A stretch of 64,000 nt of DNA from Halobacillus salinarum (GTDB taxonomy: Bacteria > Bacillota > Bacilli > Bacillales > Halobacillaceae), in assembly GCF_022919095.1 (NCBI RefSeq), contig NZ_CP095073.1:558001-622000 (forward strand), read 5' to 3'. Numbering within the stretch: position 1 is the first letter of the stretch; each line of letters opens with the position of its first letter. Under the pieces are notes generated by a model that was not told where the DNA came from, searched no databases, and worked only from the letters and a program-made list of their open reading frames with translations. Shown piece by piece: positions 57,211 through 64,000 of this stretch. The translations under genes were made by a program, and so were the position numbers.

Positions 57211-59717
57211 ATGAATTTATCAGAAGGCTGGAAGCTGCACGATGTTGAGGAAGGAAAGGTCAGCGATTTGACAGTAGCGGATCCCGATTATATTGACCAT
57301 TACTGGATGAAAGCAGAAGTTCCGGGTGACGTCCACTCCACATTGCTCGCTCGTAACTTGATTGAAGATCCGTTCTTTGGACACAACGACCTTAAATGTA
57401 AATGGGTGGAGGATAAAACGTGGTGGTACAGAAAAGAATTTATCTTTTTTAGAAAAGATCACCCGGGCACACGGCAGCAGTTGACCTTTGAAGGTTTGGA
57501 CACTTTTGCCACGATTTATGTCAATGGAGTCGAACTTGGATCAACGGAAAATATGTTTATCGCTCATCACTTTGATGTCACCCGTGAGCTCAGGGAAGGC
57601 AGAAACGTCATCGCTGTCAAATTTGCCTCGGTTGCCGAACGAGTCAAAGAAAAAGAAAAAAACTACTGGGCCGGATTTGGCAAGGATAGAATATGGACGA
57701 GAAAAGCCCAATACCATTTCGGCTGGGACTGGGGTCCGCAAATCGTCACCTGTGGAATATGGAGAGACGTCTTACTAGAAACAAAACAGGAGGCGGAAAT
57801 CGAAAATGTCTATGCAAGAACGAGAGAAGCTTCTAAAGAAGCGGCAACCATCCAAGTGGACGTGGTTACAAGCAGGCTGGCCGATGTGAACGAGGAGCTT
57901 TCGCTCACGGTGTTAGTAAAAGGCAAGGAAAAGACAGATTCCTATACCGTTGAGGCAGGAAGGGACGGCAGGACTACGGTCCAGTTAGACGTCGCAAATC
58001 CTGAATTATGGTGGACGCATGACCTTGGCGACCCGTTTTTATATGAGCTTGAAGTCCTCCTGGCCAAGGATGACGCAGTGCTTGACCATTACAATTGCAC
58101 TTTCGGCATTCGGGAGCTTGAGCTGAAACAAAAAGATGATGAAGGCAATGAGCGGTTTACTTTTGTATTAAACGGTGTAGAACTGTTTGCGAAAGGGGCC
58201 AATTGGATTCCGGTAGACAGCTTTCCTGGATCAGTGCCAGATTCACGGTATAATCATCTAATCGGACTTGCGAAAGAAGCCAATATGAATATGCTGCGCG
58301 TCTGGGGCGGGGGATCTACGAGAAGGATATCTTCTATGAAGAATGCAGCCGGCACGGCCTATTAGTCTGGCAGGATTTTATGTTTGCCTGCGCGTTATAT
58401 CCGGATTACAACAAAAACTTCATGAATAACGTAAGAGAAGAAGCAGAAGCGGTCATCACGAAGCTGAGAAACCACCCGTGCTTAGCGTTATGGTGCGGCA
58501 ATAATGAAAATGACTGGCTGTATGAAGTGGAATACGCCTCAGGCCGGATCGACACTCCTTTTTACGGGGAAAAAATTTATCATCAATTGCTGCCAGAGCT
58601 GTTAAGTAAGCTGGATCCGAACCGCTTTTACTGGCCGAGCAGCCCGTATGGCGGCAACGATCATGATTCTGAAGAAATAGGAGACCGGCATAACTGGCAG
58701 GTGTGGCACGGGAACATTGAACCGAGGAAATTCGGTGAGCCGGCCACGCAGAATTACAGCGTCGAGGGCGTTTCTTTTAAAAACTATAAACAGGATTTTA
58801 CGCTGTTCAGCAGTGAGTTTGGCATGCATGCCTCCGCGAATGCTTTCACTTTAAAAAAATACCTTCCCGCGGGAGAGTTTTATTGGGGAAGCGCGGAAAT
58901 GGCTTATAGGAATAAGGACGATCATCATCACAAAGGTTTGCTGCTCATGGAAGGATATACAGGAATACCGCAATCGATCAACGAATACATCGATTACTCG
59001 ATGCTGACACAGGCGGAAGGGCTGAAGCTCGCTGTGGAGCATTACCGCAGGCAAAAGCCTGTAACGAGCGGAGCGCTCATCTGGCAGCTCAACGATTGCT
59101 GGCCGGGAACAAGCTGGTCGATGATCGATTATGAGCTGCTCCCGAAGGCTTCATACTACTACAGCAAAAAATTCTTTGCACCAAAGCACCTGAACTTAGA
59201 CGTGGCACCCGGTGGAACGATTACCCTTTGGGTTTTGAACGATTTGATTGCCGAGTGGAAGGATGTGGTTGTGCTGGAAAGCTATTCTTTTCAAGGGGAA
59301 AGGATATGCAGGAAAGAAATCCCGTTCGAACTCGGAGCAAATCAAACACTCAAGCTGGCAGAGTTTGCGGAAGCAGACGTTTTGAATGGCTGTCTCCCGG
59401 AGGAAATAGTCGTCTGCGTGAGCAGTTCATCCGGCGCATGTGACAAAAATCTCTATTATTTAAAGGATCAGAAAGACTTAGTCCTCCCGCCGACCGTCCT
59501 ATCCGTCACAAGGGTACATGAAAAAAATGAAATTCATATTTCGACGGACGGTCTGGCAAGGTTCGTTAAGCTTATTCCTTATGACAAATCCATCATTACC
59601 TCCGACAACTTTTTTGATCTCCTCCCGGGAGAAACAAAAAAGGTTTCGGTGAAACAACTGGATGATGCCGGTATGGATTTAGATCAAATAGAGGTAACTT
59701 GCTTAAACAAACAATAA
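57211..59717 (+). pseudogene. GH2 beta-mannosidase interrupted by a frameshift
   Basis: The first part (57211 onward, RBS GAGGAGGTAGAGG) reads as a GH2 N-terminus (HYWMKAEVPGDVHSTLLARN) and reaches MNMLRVWGGG near 58308. The same protein continues in another frame as IYEKDIFYEECSRHGLLVWQDFMFACALYPDY and on to 59717. One extra G in the G run 58309-58313 joins the parts into 835 residues, a normal family length. Catalytic glutamates are both present in the second part (CGNNEND acid/base; FSSEFGMH nucleophile). It would release mannose from manno-oligosaccharides imported by the ABC system. As written it would be truncated before the active site. True mutation or sequencing error cannot be told apart here. 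Confidence 0.9.
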
Positions 59718-59785
59718 ACCTTTCCGAAAAGGGGATAGCTGCGAAAACTTTAAGGCTTAGACTAGTCGAAGAAGATCATAATCCG

Positions 59786-60481
59786 TCACGTTACATTAGG
59801 CGCTTTTATGTTTCCGTCACGCTTAATTACTTGCATTTGTCTTTGTCCATCCATTTGCACAAGCAGGACATCATTAAGTGTTGTCACAGTGAAAGCCTTC
59901 AACTGAGACATCAGCCAAGCTTCATTCTGGTTCAAAAAAGCAAGGTTTTCGTGAATGATTTTCCCGTCAATAACGAGTGGGAAGCTTAGGGAGACGGAAC
60001 TCGGCGGAAGGTGGATATCGCTTGGCTGCAAGGGTCTGGCCTGGGATTTAGGTACGACAGAGAGTTTCCCGTTTGGTTCAATGATCGCAAATTGAACGTC
60101 AGCAATATTTTGGTATCCTTGAAGTCTTAATTCTGAGAGCAGCAAAGGAATGTTCATGCGGGCATTTTTTAATGATTTTTCTACAATGCTGCCATTGGCG
60201 ACTACAATCACAGGGAGGGAATCGATATTATAAAAAAATTTCTTCAAAGAAATGAAGCCGAGCAGGATAGTCGAGATAGTCAGCGTAATGACTCCTATTG
60301 TCGATTTGGAAGGAATTTTATAGACCAATGGTTCGGCAGCGACTGTAGTGATCAGCATAATAGCTGCCAGGTCGTACGACGTCATATTGGAAATGGATTT
60401 TTTTCCGATCAGACGAATGGCCGTCCAAGTCACAATTAACATAAACACACAGCGGGTGATATAAGCAGTGGCTTCCATCAT
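59786..60481 (-). CDS. DUF421 (YetF-like) membrane protein
   Basis: A 231-residue protein with three N-terminal membrane segments and a soluble C-terminal half. The family pattern is visible in RLIGKKSISNMTSYDLAAIMLITTVAAEPLV and LPVIVVANGSIVEKSLKNARMNIPLLLSELRLQGYQNIADVQFAIIEPNGKLSVV. YetF/YdfR-type proteins have recently been tied to spore germinosome-type water or ion functions in Bacillus; the exact role here is unknown. It follows the DUF4363 gene by seven bases on the same strand, forming a two-gene operon. Confidence 0.88.
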   Translation of the reverse strand: MMEATAYITRCVFMLIVTWTAIRLIGKKSISNMTSYDLAAIMLITTVAAEPLVYKIPSKSTIGVITLTISTILLGFISLKKFFYNIDSLPVIVVANGSIVEKSLKNARMNIPLLLSELRLQGYQNIADVQFAIIEPNGKLSVVPKSQARPLQPSDIHLPPSSVSLSFPLVIDGKIIHENLAFLNQNEAWLMSQLKAFTVTTLNDVLLVQMDGQRQMQVIKRDGNIKAPNVT

Positions 60482-60488
60482 GATCTCC

Positions 60489-60860
60489 TTATGGCTCCGG
60501 GGTGATTTGATTCATATTTTCCCAGAGGTCTTGAGAAATCTCCGTATAGGTAAGCACTTTCTCAGCATCGTGGGCTTGACTGCCGGCAGCGACGTGCTCA
60601 AGAGCTTCCTCAAATAATGTATAGTCGTTCTCCCCGTAATTCAAGGCTATAATGCCTCTGTAATGCTCCCAATCCTTTTTTAATTCTTCAGCCGTTAATT
60701 TTGCTTCCGCCCATTGTTCGTGATTTGCTGCTGCTTTCATTTTTTCAATATTCGCTTCGATCCCAATGTGGTCCCATACGAGTTGTTTGATTAGGAAATA
60801 ACAAACAAACGTTGTTAAAATAAAGAAGATCAGCAGGTAATCAATCGTTTTAGTTTTCAT
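60489..60860 (-). CDS. DUF4363 family protein
   Basis: A 123-residue protein with one N-terminal membrane anchor (TIDYLLIFFILTTFVCYFLIKQLV) and a helical extracytoplasmic part rich in Glu/Trp/Lys (HEQWAEAKLTAEELKKDWEHYRGIIALNYGENDYTLFEEALEHV). The ATG at 60860 after CTGGAGGATG is preferred; the longer frame to 60974 overlaps the divergent permease. DUF4363 and DUF421 genes commonly sit together in Bacillaceae, suggesting their products act as one complex, function unknown. Confidence 0.85.
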   Translation of the reverse strand: MKTKTIDYLLIFFILTTFVCYFLIKQLVWDHIGIEANIEKMKAAANHEQWAEAKLTAEELKKDWEHYRGIIALNYGENDYTLFEEALEHVAAGSQAHDAEKVLTYTEISQDLWENMNQITPEP

Positions 60861-60958
60861 GGCGCATCCTCCAGAGATGTAACTACCTGTTATTCTTGCC
60901 ATAGCCTGATTAATTAAAACGTGCGAGAATCCGCTTGAAGGAGAGAGGAGTGAGGGAA

Positions 60959-61705
60959 ATGTTTGATCTTTCATTATTTCAATGGATAATGGTCCTTATT
61001 TGTACTATTTTCATAGGATTTACGAAAACAGGGCTTTCCAGTTTGGGTATTCTCGTTGTAACGATTCTGATGTACATATTTCCTGCTAAAGCATCGGTTG
61101 GTATATTACTTCCTATGTTAATTGTCGGAGACTTGTTTGCGGTTACCTACTTTCGGAAAAGTGTCGTTTGGAGGTATTTGCTTTCGCTGCTTCCTTGGGT
61201 ATTAATCGGGATTGTGGCCGGCTATTTTGTGTTGGATCAAGTGAACAGTGAACAGCTGAAGCCGATGATTGGAGCGCTGGTGCTTGCTTTAATTATTCTG
61301 CATTTCAGCAGGGAACGTCTTGGGGAAAAGTTTAATGAAATGCTTCCAGATTCGATATGGTTTACTTCGTTAATGGGAATTCTCGCCGGATTTACAACGA
61401 TGATTGGCAATGCGGCCGGCGGTGTGATGGCGATTTACTTAATTGTGAAAGGACTGCCTAAGCAGGAGTTTGTTGGGACAGGCGCGTGGTTCTTCCTGTT
61501 CGTCAATCTTATTAAAGTTCCGTTCTACATCTATTTAGGGTTGATTACTACGGAGACGATTTCTTTTAATTTGTGGTTGATTCCTACGATTTTAATAGGA
61601 GCACTGATTGGGGTTAAAGTGCTTAAGCTTCTCCCGCAGCGCACGTTCCAGATGCTGGTGCTTGCATTTGCGGCCATCGGAGCGATACGGTTGTTATTTG
61701 TGTAA
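60959..61705 (+). CDS. TauE/SafE-family (TSUP) anion permease
   Basis: A 248-residue protein with eight predicted spans in two repeats. Motifs are GFTKTGLSSLGILVVTIL in the first and FTTMIGNAAGGVMAIYLIVKGLPKQEFVGTGAWFF in the second. The family exports sulfite, sulfoacetate or other organic anions, some members importing them. ATG 60959 is set by GAGAGAGGAGTGAGGG. Monocistronic and divergent from DUF4363; nothing nearby reveals the substrate. Confidence 0.9.
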   Translation: MFDLSLFQWIMVLICTIFIGFTKTGLSSLGILVVTILMYIFPAKASVGILLPMLIVGDLFAVTYFRKSVVWRYLLSLLPWVLIGIVAGYFVLDQVNSEQLKPMIGALVLALIILHFSRERLGEKFNEMLPDSIWFTSLMGILAGFTTMIGNAAGGVMAIYLIVKGLPKQEFVGTGAWFFLFVNLIKVPFYIYLGLITTETISFNLWLIPTILIGALIGVKVLKLLPQRTFQMLVLAFAAIGAIRLLFV

Positions 61706-61747
61706 AGAGCAAGTCCTCAGGCTGTTGAAAAAGTCTCACCTTGATTA

Positions 61748-61864
61748 GTAGGGAGGGGGCAGGGAAACGCTCGCTTTCCGCAGGCGACGGCGAGCTTCCT
61801 CGGTCATACGACCGCCGTGATCTCGCCCTGTCTCTTCCTCCTGCAGGAGTCTCCCATTTCCCCC
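61748..61864 (-). repeat. Dispersed palindromic element, copy 3 (reverse orientation)
   Basis: Its reverse complement shares ACTCCTGC, GAGATC and the GAGGAAGCTCG / GCGGAAAG blocks with copies at 3798 and 10310, at lower identity. The following 61870-62195 stretch has no supportable gene. It carries TCTCTACAAGCTGAG (also at 3951-3965) and ends with an AGGGCTTGCTT/AAGCAAGCCCT hairpin (62156-62182), so it may be decayed mobile DNA. Confidence 0.65.
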
Positions 61865-62198
61865 TTCACTTTATGAGAATTTATTCCATTTTTATCCACA
61901 TAATATAAGTTTTGTTGAAGTTTGGTAAAGAAACCATTGCAGCATGAAATGACTAGCTAATAATGGCTTTAACCAACAAGGGGCGGTCCGAGATCTCGCA
62001 GTGCGTTTTTCTCGAGGGAGCTGTTTTATTAAAGCTGTTCGATTAAATTCGGCACGCCCTTGTGTCGTGAAAGGCTGTGGAAAACGAAGGGATATTTGCC
62101 CGAGGGGCATAAAAGACCAACTTATTGAAAAAACTTGAGGTCTCTCTACAAGCTGAGGGCTTGCTTTTAATAAGCAAGCCCTTTCGTTTATGGTCATA

Positions 62199-62996
62199 TT
62201 ATCGGCGGTCGCCTCCGAGTAAATCAAACAGCCCTCCGGCAATACTGCCTTCACCTTTTGAGCCGCCTTCCTTCGGCATGGCAGCAAACACACGGCTGGC
62301 CAGTCGGCTGAATGGAAGAGACTGAATCCAAACCGTTCCCGGTCCTCGTAAAGTGGCATAGAAAAGTCCTTCTCCGCCAAATAAAGCGGTTTTAACTTTT
62401 CCTACATATTCAATGTTATAGTCTACACCGCCGGTCATTGCGACGAGGCAGCCCGTGTCGACCCGGAGCATTTCCCCAGGGGATAATACACGTTTGTGCA
62501 TCGTGCCTCCCGCATGGACAAACCCCATGCCGTCACCCTCCAGCTTTTGCATAATGAAGCCTTCTCCTCCGAAGAATCCCGTGCCGATTTTGCGTTGAAA
62601 CTCTATGCCAATGGAAACGCCTTTAGCGGCAGCCAGGAAAGCATCCTTTTGGCAGATCAATTTCCCATCGAGTTCACTTAAATCCATAGGGATAATTTTC
62701 CCTGGGTACGGAGAAGCAAAAGCTACATGTTTCTTTCCTTGCCCAACGTTTGTAAATGCTGTCATGAACAGACTTTCTCCAGTAATCACGCGTCGCCCTG
62801 CTCCGAATAATTTCCCCATGAGTCCGTTGCCATCGCTGTCAGATCCATCACCGAATATCGTTTCCATTTCCACCTGGTCATCCATCATCATTAAGCTGCC
62901 TGCTTCTGCGATTACGGTTTCTTCAGGATCAAGCTCCACTTCAACGAATTGCATGTCATCCCCATAAAGCTTGTAATCAATCTCGTGATTATTCAT
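62199..62996 (-). CDS. AIM24/TIGR00266-family protein
   Basis: A 265-residue, glycine-rich, beta-strand protein. The family features are FVEVELDPEETVIAEAGSLMMMDDQVEMET at the start, then repeated GxLFGAGRRVITGESLFMTAFTNVG, GKLICQKDAFLAAAKGVSIGIEFQRKIGTGFFGGEGFIMQKLEGDG and LRVDTGCLVAMTGGVDYNIEYVGKVKTALFGGEGLFYATLRGPG. It ends in a Gly/Ser tail (PKEGGSKGEGSIAGGLFDLLGG). Role not established. ATG 62996 with AAAGGAAGC is preferred to TTG 63017. Confidence 0.88.
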   Translation of the reverse strand: MNNHEIDYKLYGDDMQFVEVELDPEETVIAEAGSLMMMDDQVEMETIFGDGSDSDGNGLMGKLFGAGRRVITGESLFMTAFTNVGQGKKHVAFASPYPGKIIPMDLSELDGKLICQKDAFLAAAKGVSIGIEFQRKIGTGFFGGEGFIMQKLEGDGMGFVHAGGTMHKRVLSPGEMLRVDTGCLVAMTGGVDYNIEYVGKVKTALFGGEGLFYATLRGPGTVWIQSLPFSRLASRVFAAMPKEGGSKGEGSIAGGLFDLLGGDRR

Positions 62997-63159
62997 CTCT
63001 CCAGCTTCCTTTCTCAATTAGGGTTCTTAACTGCCTTTAGCTCTTGACGAGTATGTATTTCGATGTCTTTCAGCATAAGTCCTGCTAATGAGAATGAAAG
63101 AAAATACCGAAGGACAGCTAAATATTGACTTTATCGATCGGGCTGAATGGTCGCTCAGG

Positions 63160-63256
63160 AAATACATTCCGCTTTTCGCGGGCGGCGGGTGAGTCTGCTC
63201 GTGCTTTTGCACCGGGGTCTCACCGACCCTTCCTCCCGTAGAAGACTCCGGGTATT
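63160..63256 (-). repeat. Dispersed palindromic element, copy 4 (reverse orientation)
   Basis: Shows the TTCCGC...CGGGCGGCGGGTGAG...TCCTCCCG...AGACTCCGGG pattern of the reverse-oriented family member at 61748. Most diverged of the four copies. The adjoining 63260-63470 stretch holds no gene I can support. Confidence 0.5.
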
Positions 63257-63477
63257 TCCTACGCTGGAATGGTTAATCCACTTCTATAACACTCTTCGTT
63301 TTTATCAACGTGGACAGCTGCACACACAAGCGAGGACCACACGTCCTGGGCCAACATCGAAATGGCCGGCGTTCTGAAGACCTGAGGGAAGTGAAACAAG
63401 CTGTCGGAACGGATATTCTTCCATTTTCTAAATCAATTGTCGAAAGGAATGAATAGGAACTGAATAAGAATAACCAT

Positions 63478-63532
63478 AAAAAACCCGAACGATGGGGAAA
63501 TCTTATCTTGAAAAATTTCCCCATCGTTCGGG
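63478..63532 (-). terminator. Terminator of the YtxH-type gene
   Basis: Perfect 18-bp arms CCCGAACGATGGGGAAAT (63484-63501) and ATTTCCCCATCGTTCGGG (63515-63532), with an A run on the left that is a U run for minus-strand transcripts. Confidence 0.9.
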
Positions 63533-63575
63533 TAATAGGATGGCTGAGCCATTTTTGTGCCCGCCACTATAATAA

Positions 63576-64000
63576 TTAACGACGAATCGTTCCTGGCTCG
63601 TGGGCTTCTTCTTTTTCTTCAGAAGAAGTCGTCAGTTCTTCTTTAGCTTCTGCTGTTTTATCTCCTACTTCTTTTAGATCTTCTTTCACATCCTGAGCAG
63701 TGGACAGCATATCTTGGGAGTCGTCTTTAATGGTTTGTGCCTGCTGCTTTAATTCTTTGCCTTCATTATCTATGATTTCCTGAACCGTGGAGAATACATC
63801 TTTAATCACAGTTGCTGTGCGGCGCACGCGGTCAAGAACTTCATCTTTCTTACCGGAAGGGTCTTCCTTTACCTCTGACGTATACTGGGAGACCGTGTCT
63901 TTCGTTTGCGAAGTTTTCTGTTTTAACCTTCTGCGTTCTTGAGGGTCTTTAATTAGAATAAAAGCGCCTCCGATGACTGCACCTGCAAGAATGGCTAACG
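63576..64000 (-). CDS. YtxH-domain protein, 5' end beyond the window
   Basis: The minus-strand frame is open from 64000 to 63576 with no start in sight, so the gene is cut by the right edge; GTG at 63827 is internal. The visible 141 residues begin LAILAGAVIGGAFILIKDP, the end of a single membrane/glycine-rich helix typical of YtxH proteins. A long charged coiled-coil-like region follows (VKEDLKEVGDKTAEAKEELT), ending EPGTIRR. YtxH proteins are small general-stress-type or gas-vesicle-like membrane proteins of Bacillus with no defined biochemical role. It has a strong terminator at 63478-63532. Confidence 0.8.
   Translation of the reverse strand, partial: LAILAGAVIGGAFILIKDPQERRRLKQKTSQTKDTVSQYTSEVKEDPSGKKDEVLDRVRRTATVIKDVFSTVQEIIDNEGKELKQQAQTIKDDSQDMLSTAQDVKEDLKEVGDKTAEAKEELTTSSEEKEEAHEPGTIRR

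Noticed and set aside
61892-62380. A 162-residue minus-strand gene
   Set aside because: Its first half is read through the 3' end of the AIM24-family gene in another frame and the rest runs into repeat-like intergenic DNA; no ribosome binding site or family resemblance.
63484-63532. Terminal inverted repeats of a small mobile element
   Set aside because: The 18-bp arms are only 13 bases apart with an A run on one side, which fits a minus-strand terminator for the YtxH gene.

Overview
The window looks like chromosomal DNA of a low-to-moderate GC, spore-former-type Bacillaceae, most like the salt-tolerant Halobacillus / Virgibacillus group. The inference rests on strong AGGAGG-type ribosome binding sites, frequent GTG/TTG starts, hairpin-plus-T terminators, CcpA-type cre sites, an S-box (SAM) riboswitch, and many genes whose closest relatives I recognise from Bacillus subtilis (scoAB, rhaEW, sigL, ybgE/ilvE, yjzC). 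An exact match to the Bacillus parS consensus at 3117-3132 suggests an origin-proximal location. I saw no rRNA, tRNA, CRISPR array or intact insertion sequence.

Layout. 1-3.4 kb: the first codons of a gene running off the left edge, two exporter-like membrane proteins, a 20-bp tandem repeat, a lipoprotein and parS. 3.4-5.6 kb: an internally deleted IS1182 transposase remnant, a dispersed palindromic element, an ArsB-type permease and yjzC. 5.9-10.1 kb: an MFS exporter, ilvE, a possible structured RNA, an aldo/keto reductase and a VOC protein. 10.6-16.9 kb: a sigma-54 activator, three enhancer-like sites, a near-perfect -24/-12 promoter, and an operon for 3-hydroxybutyrate/acetoacetate use (CoA transferase A and B, 3-hydroxybutyrate dehydrogenase, thiolase, GntP permease). 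18.4-19.6 kb: sigma-54 itself (sigL/rpoN), broken by one apparent frameshift.

19.7-25.0 kb: a PrpR-like regulator with a decayed ATPase domain, then a KdgT-like permease, a DUF1537 acid-sugar kinase and a PdxA-like dehydrogenase, that is, a four-carbon acid sugar (threonate/erythronate) operon with two cre sites. 25.3-30.8 kb: a LacI-controlled cluster (TIM-barrel isomerase, KDG-type kinase, ACS-family MFS transporter, LacI repressor, hexulose-phosphate synthase and isomerase) tied together by TAAACCGGTTTA operators. 31.0-38.9 kb: an L-rhamnose locus (rhaEW, rhaB, rhaA, rhaR, rhaM and an MFS transporter). 39.2-41.3 kb: a MarR regulator, an ArsA/TRC40-type ATPase and a 70-residue partner sharing a 26-bp operator. 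41.5-50.6 kb: an LTA-synthase-like protein, DAACS and CPA1 transporters, a DHA2 exporter, a GNAT, and an SSS symporter under a SAM riboswitch.

50.7-59.7 kb: a LacI-regulated beta-mannoside operon (GH130 phosphorylase, DUF1861, ABC binding protein and two permeases, and a GH2 beta-mannosidase broken by one apparent frameshift). 59.8-64.0 kb: DUF421 and DUF4363 proteins, a TauE/SafE permease, an AIM24-family protein, two more copies of the dispersed element, and a YtxH-domain protein running off the right edge. Overall this is a chain of carbon-source catabolic islands, each with its own regulator and visible operators, several also carrying cre sites. Both frameshifts (sigL and GH2) lie in G runs and are each repaired by one extra G, so sequencing error is a serious alternative to true pseudogenes.
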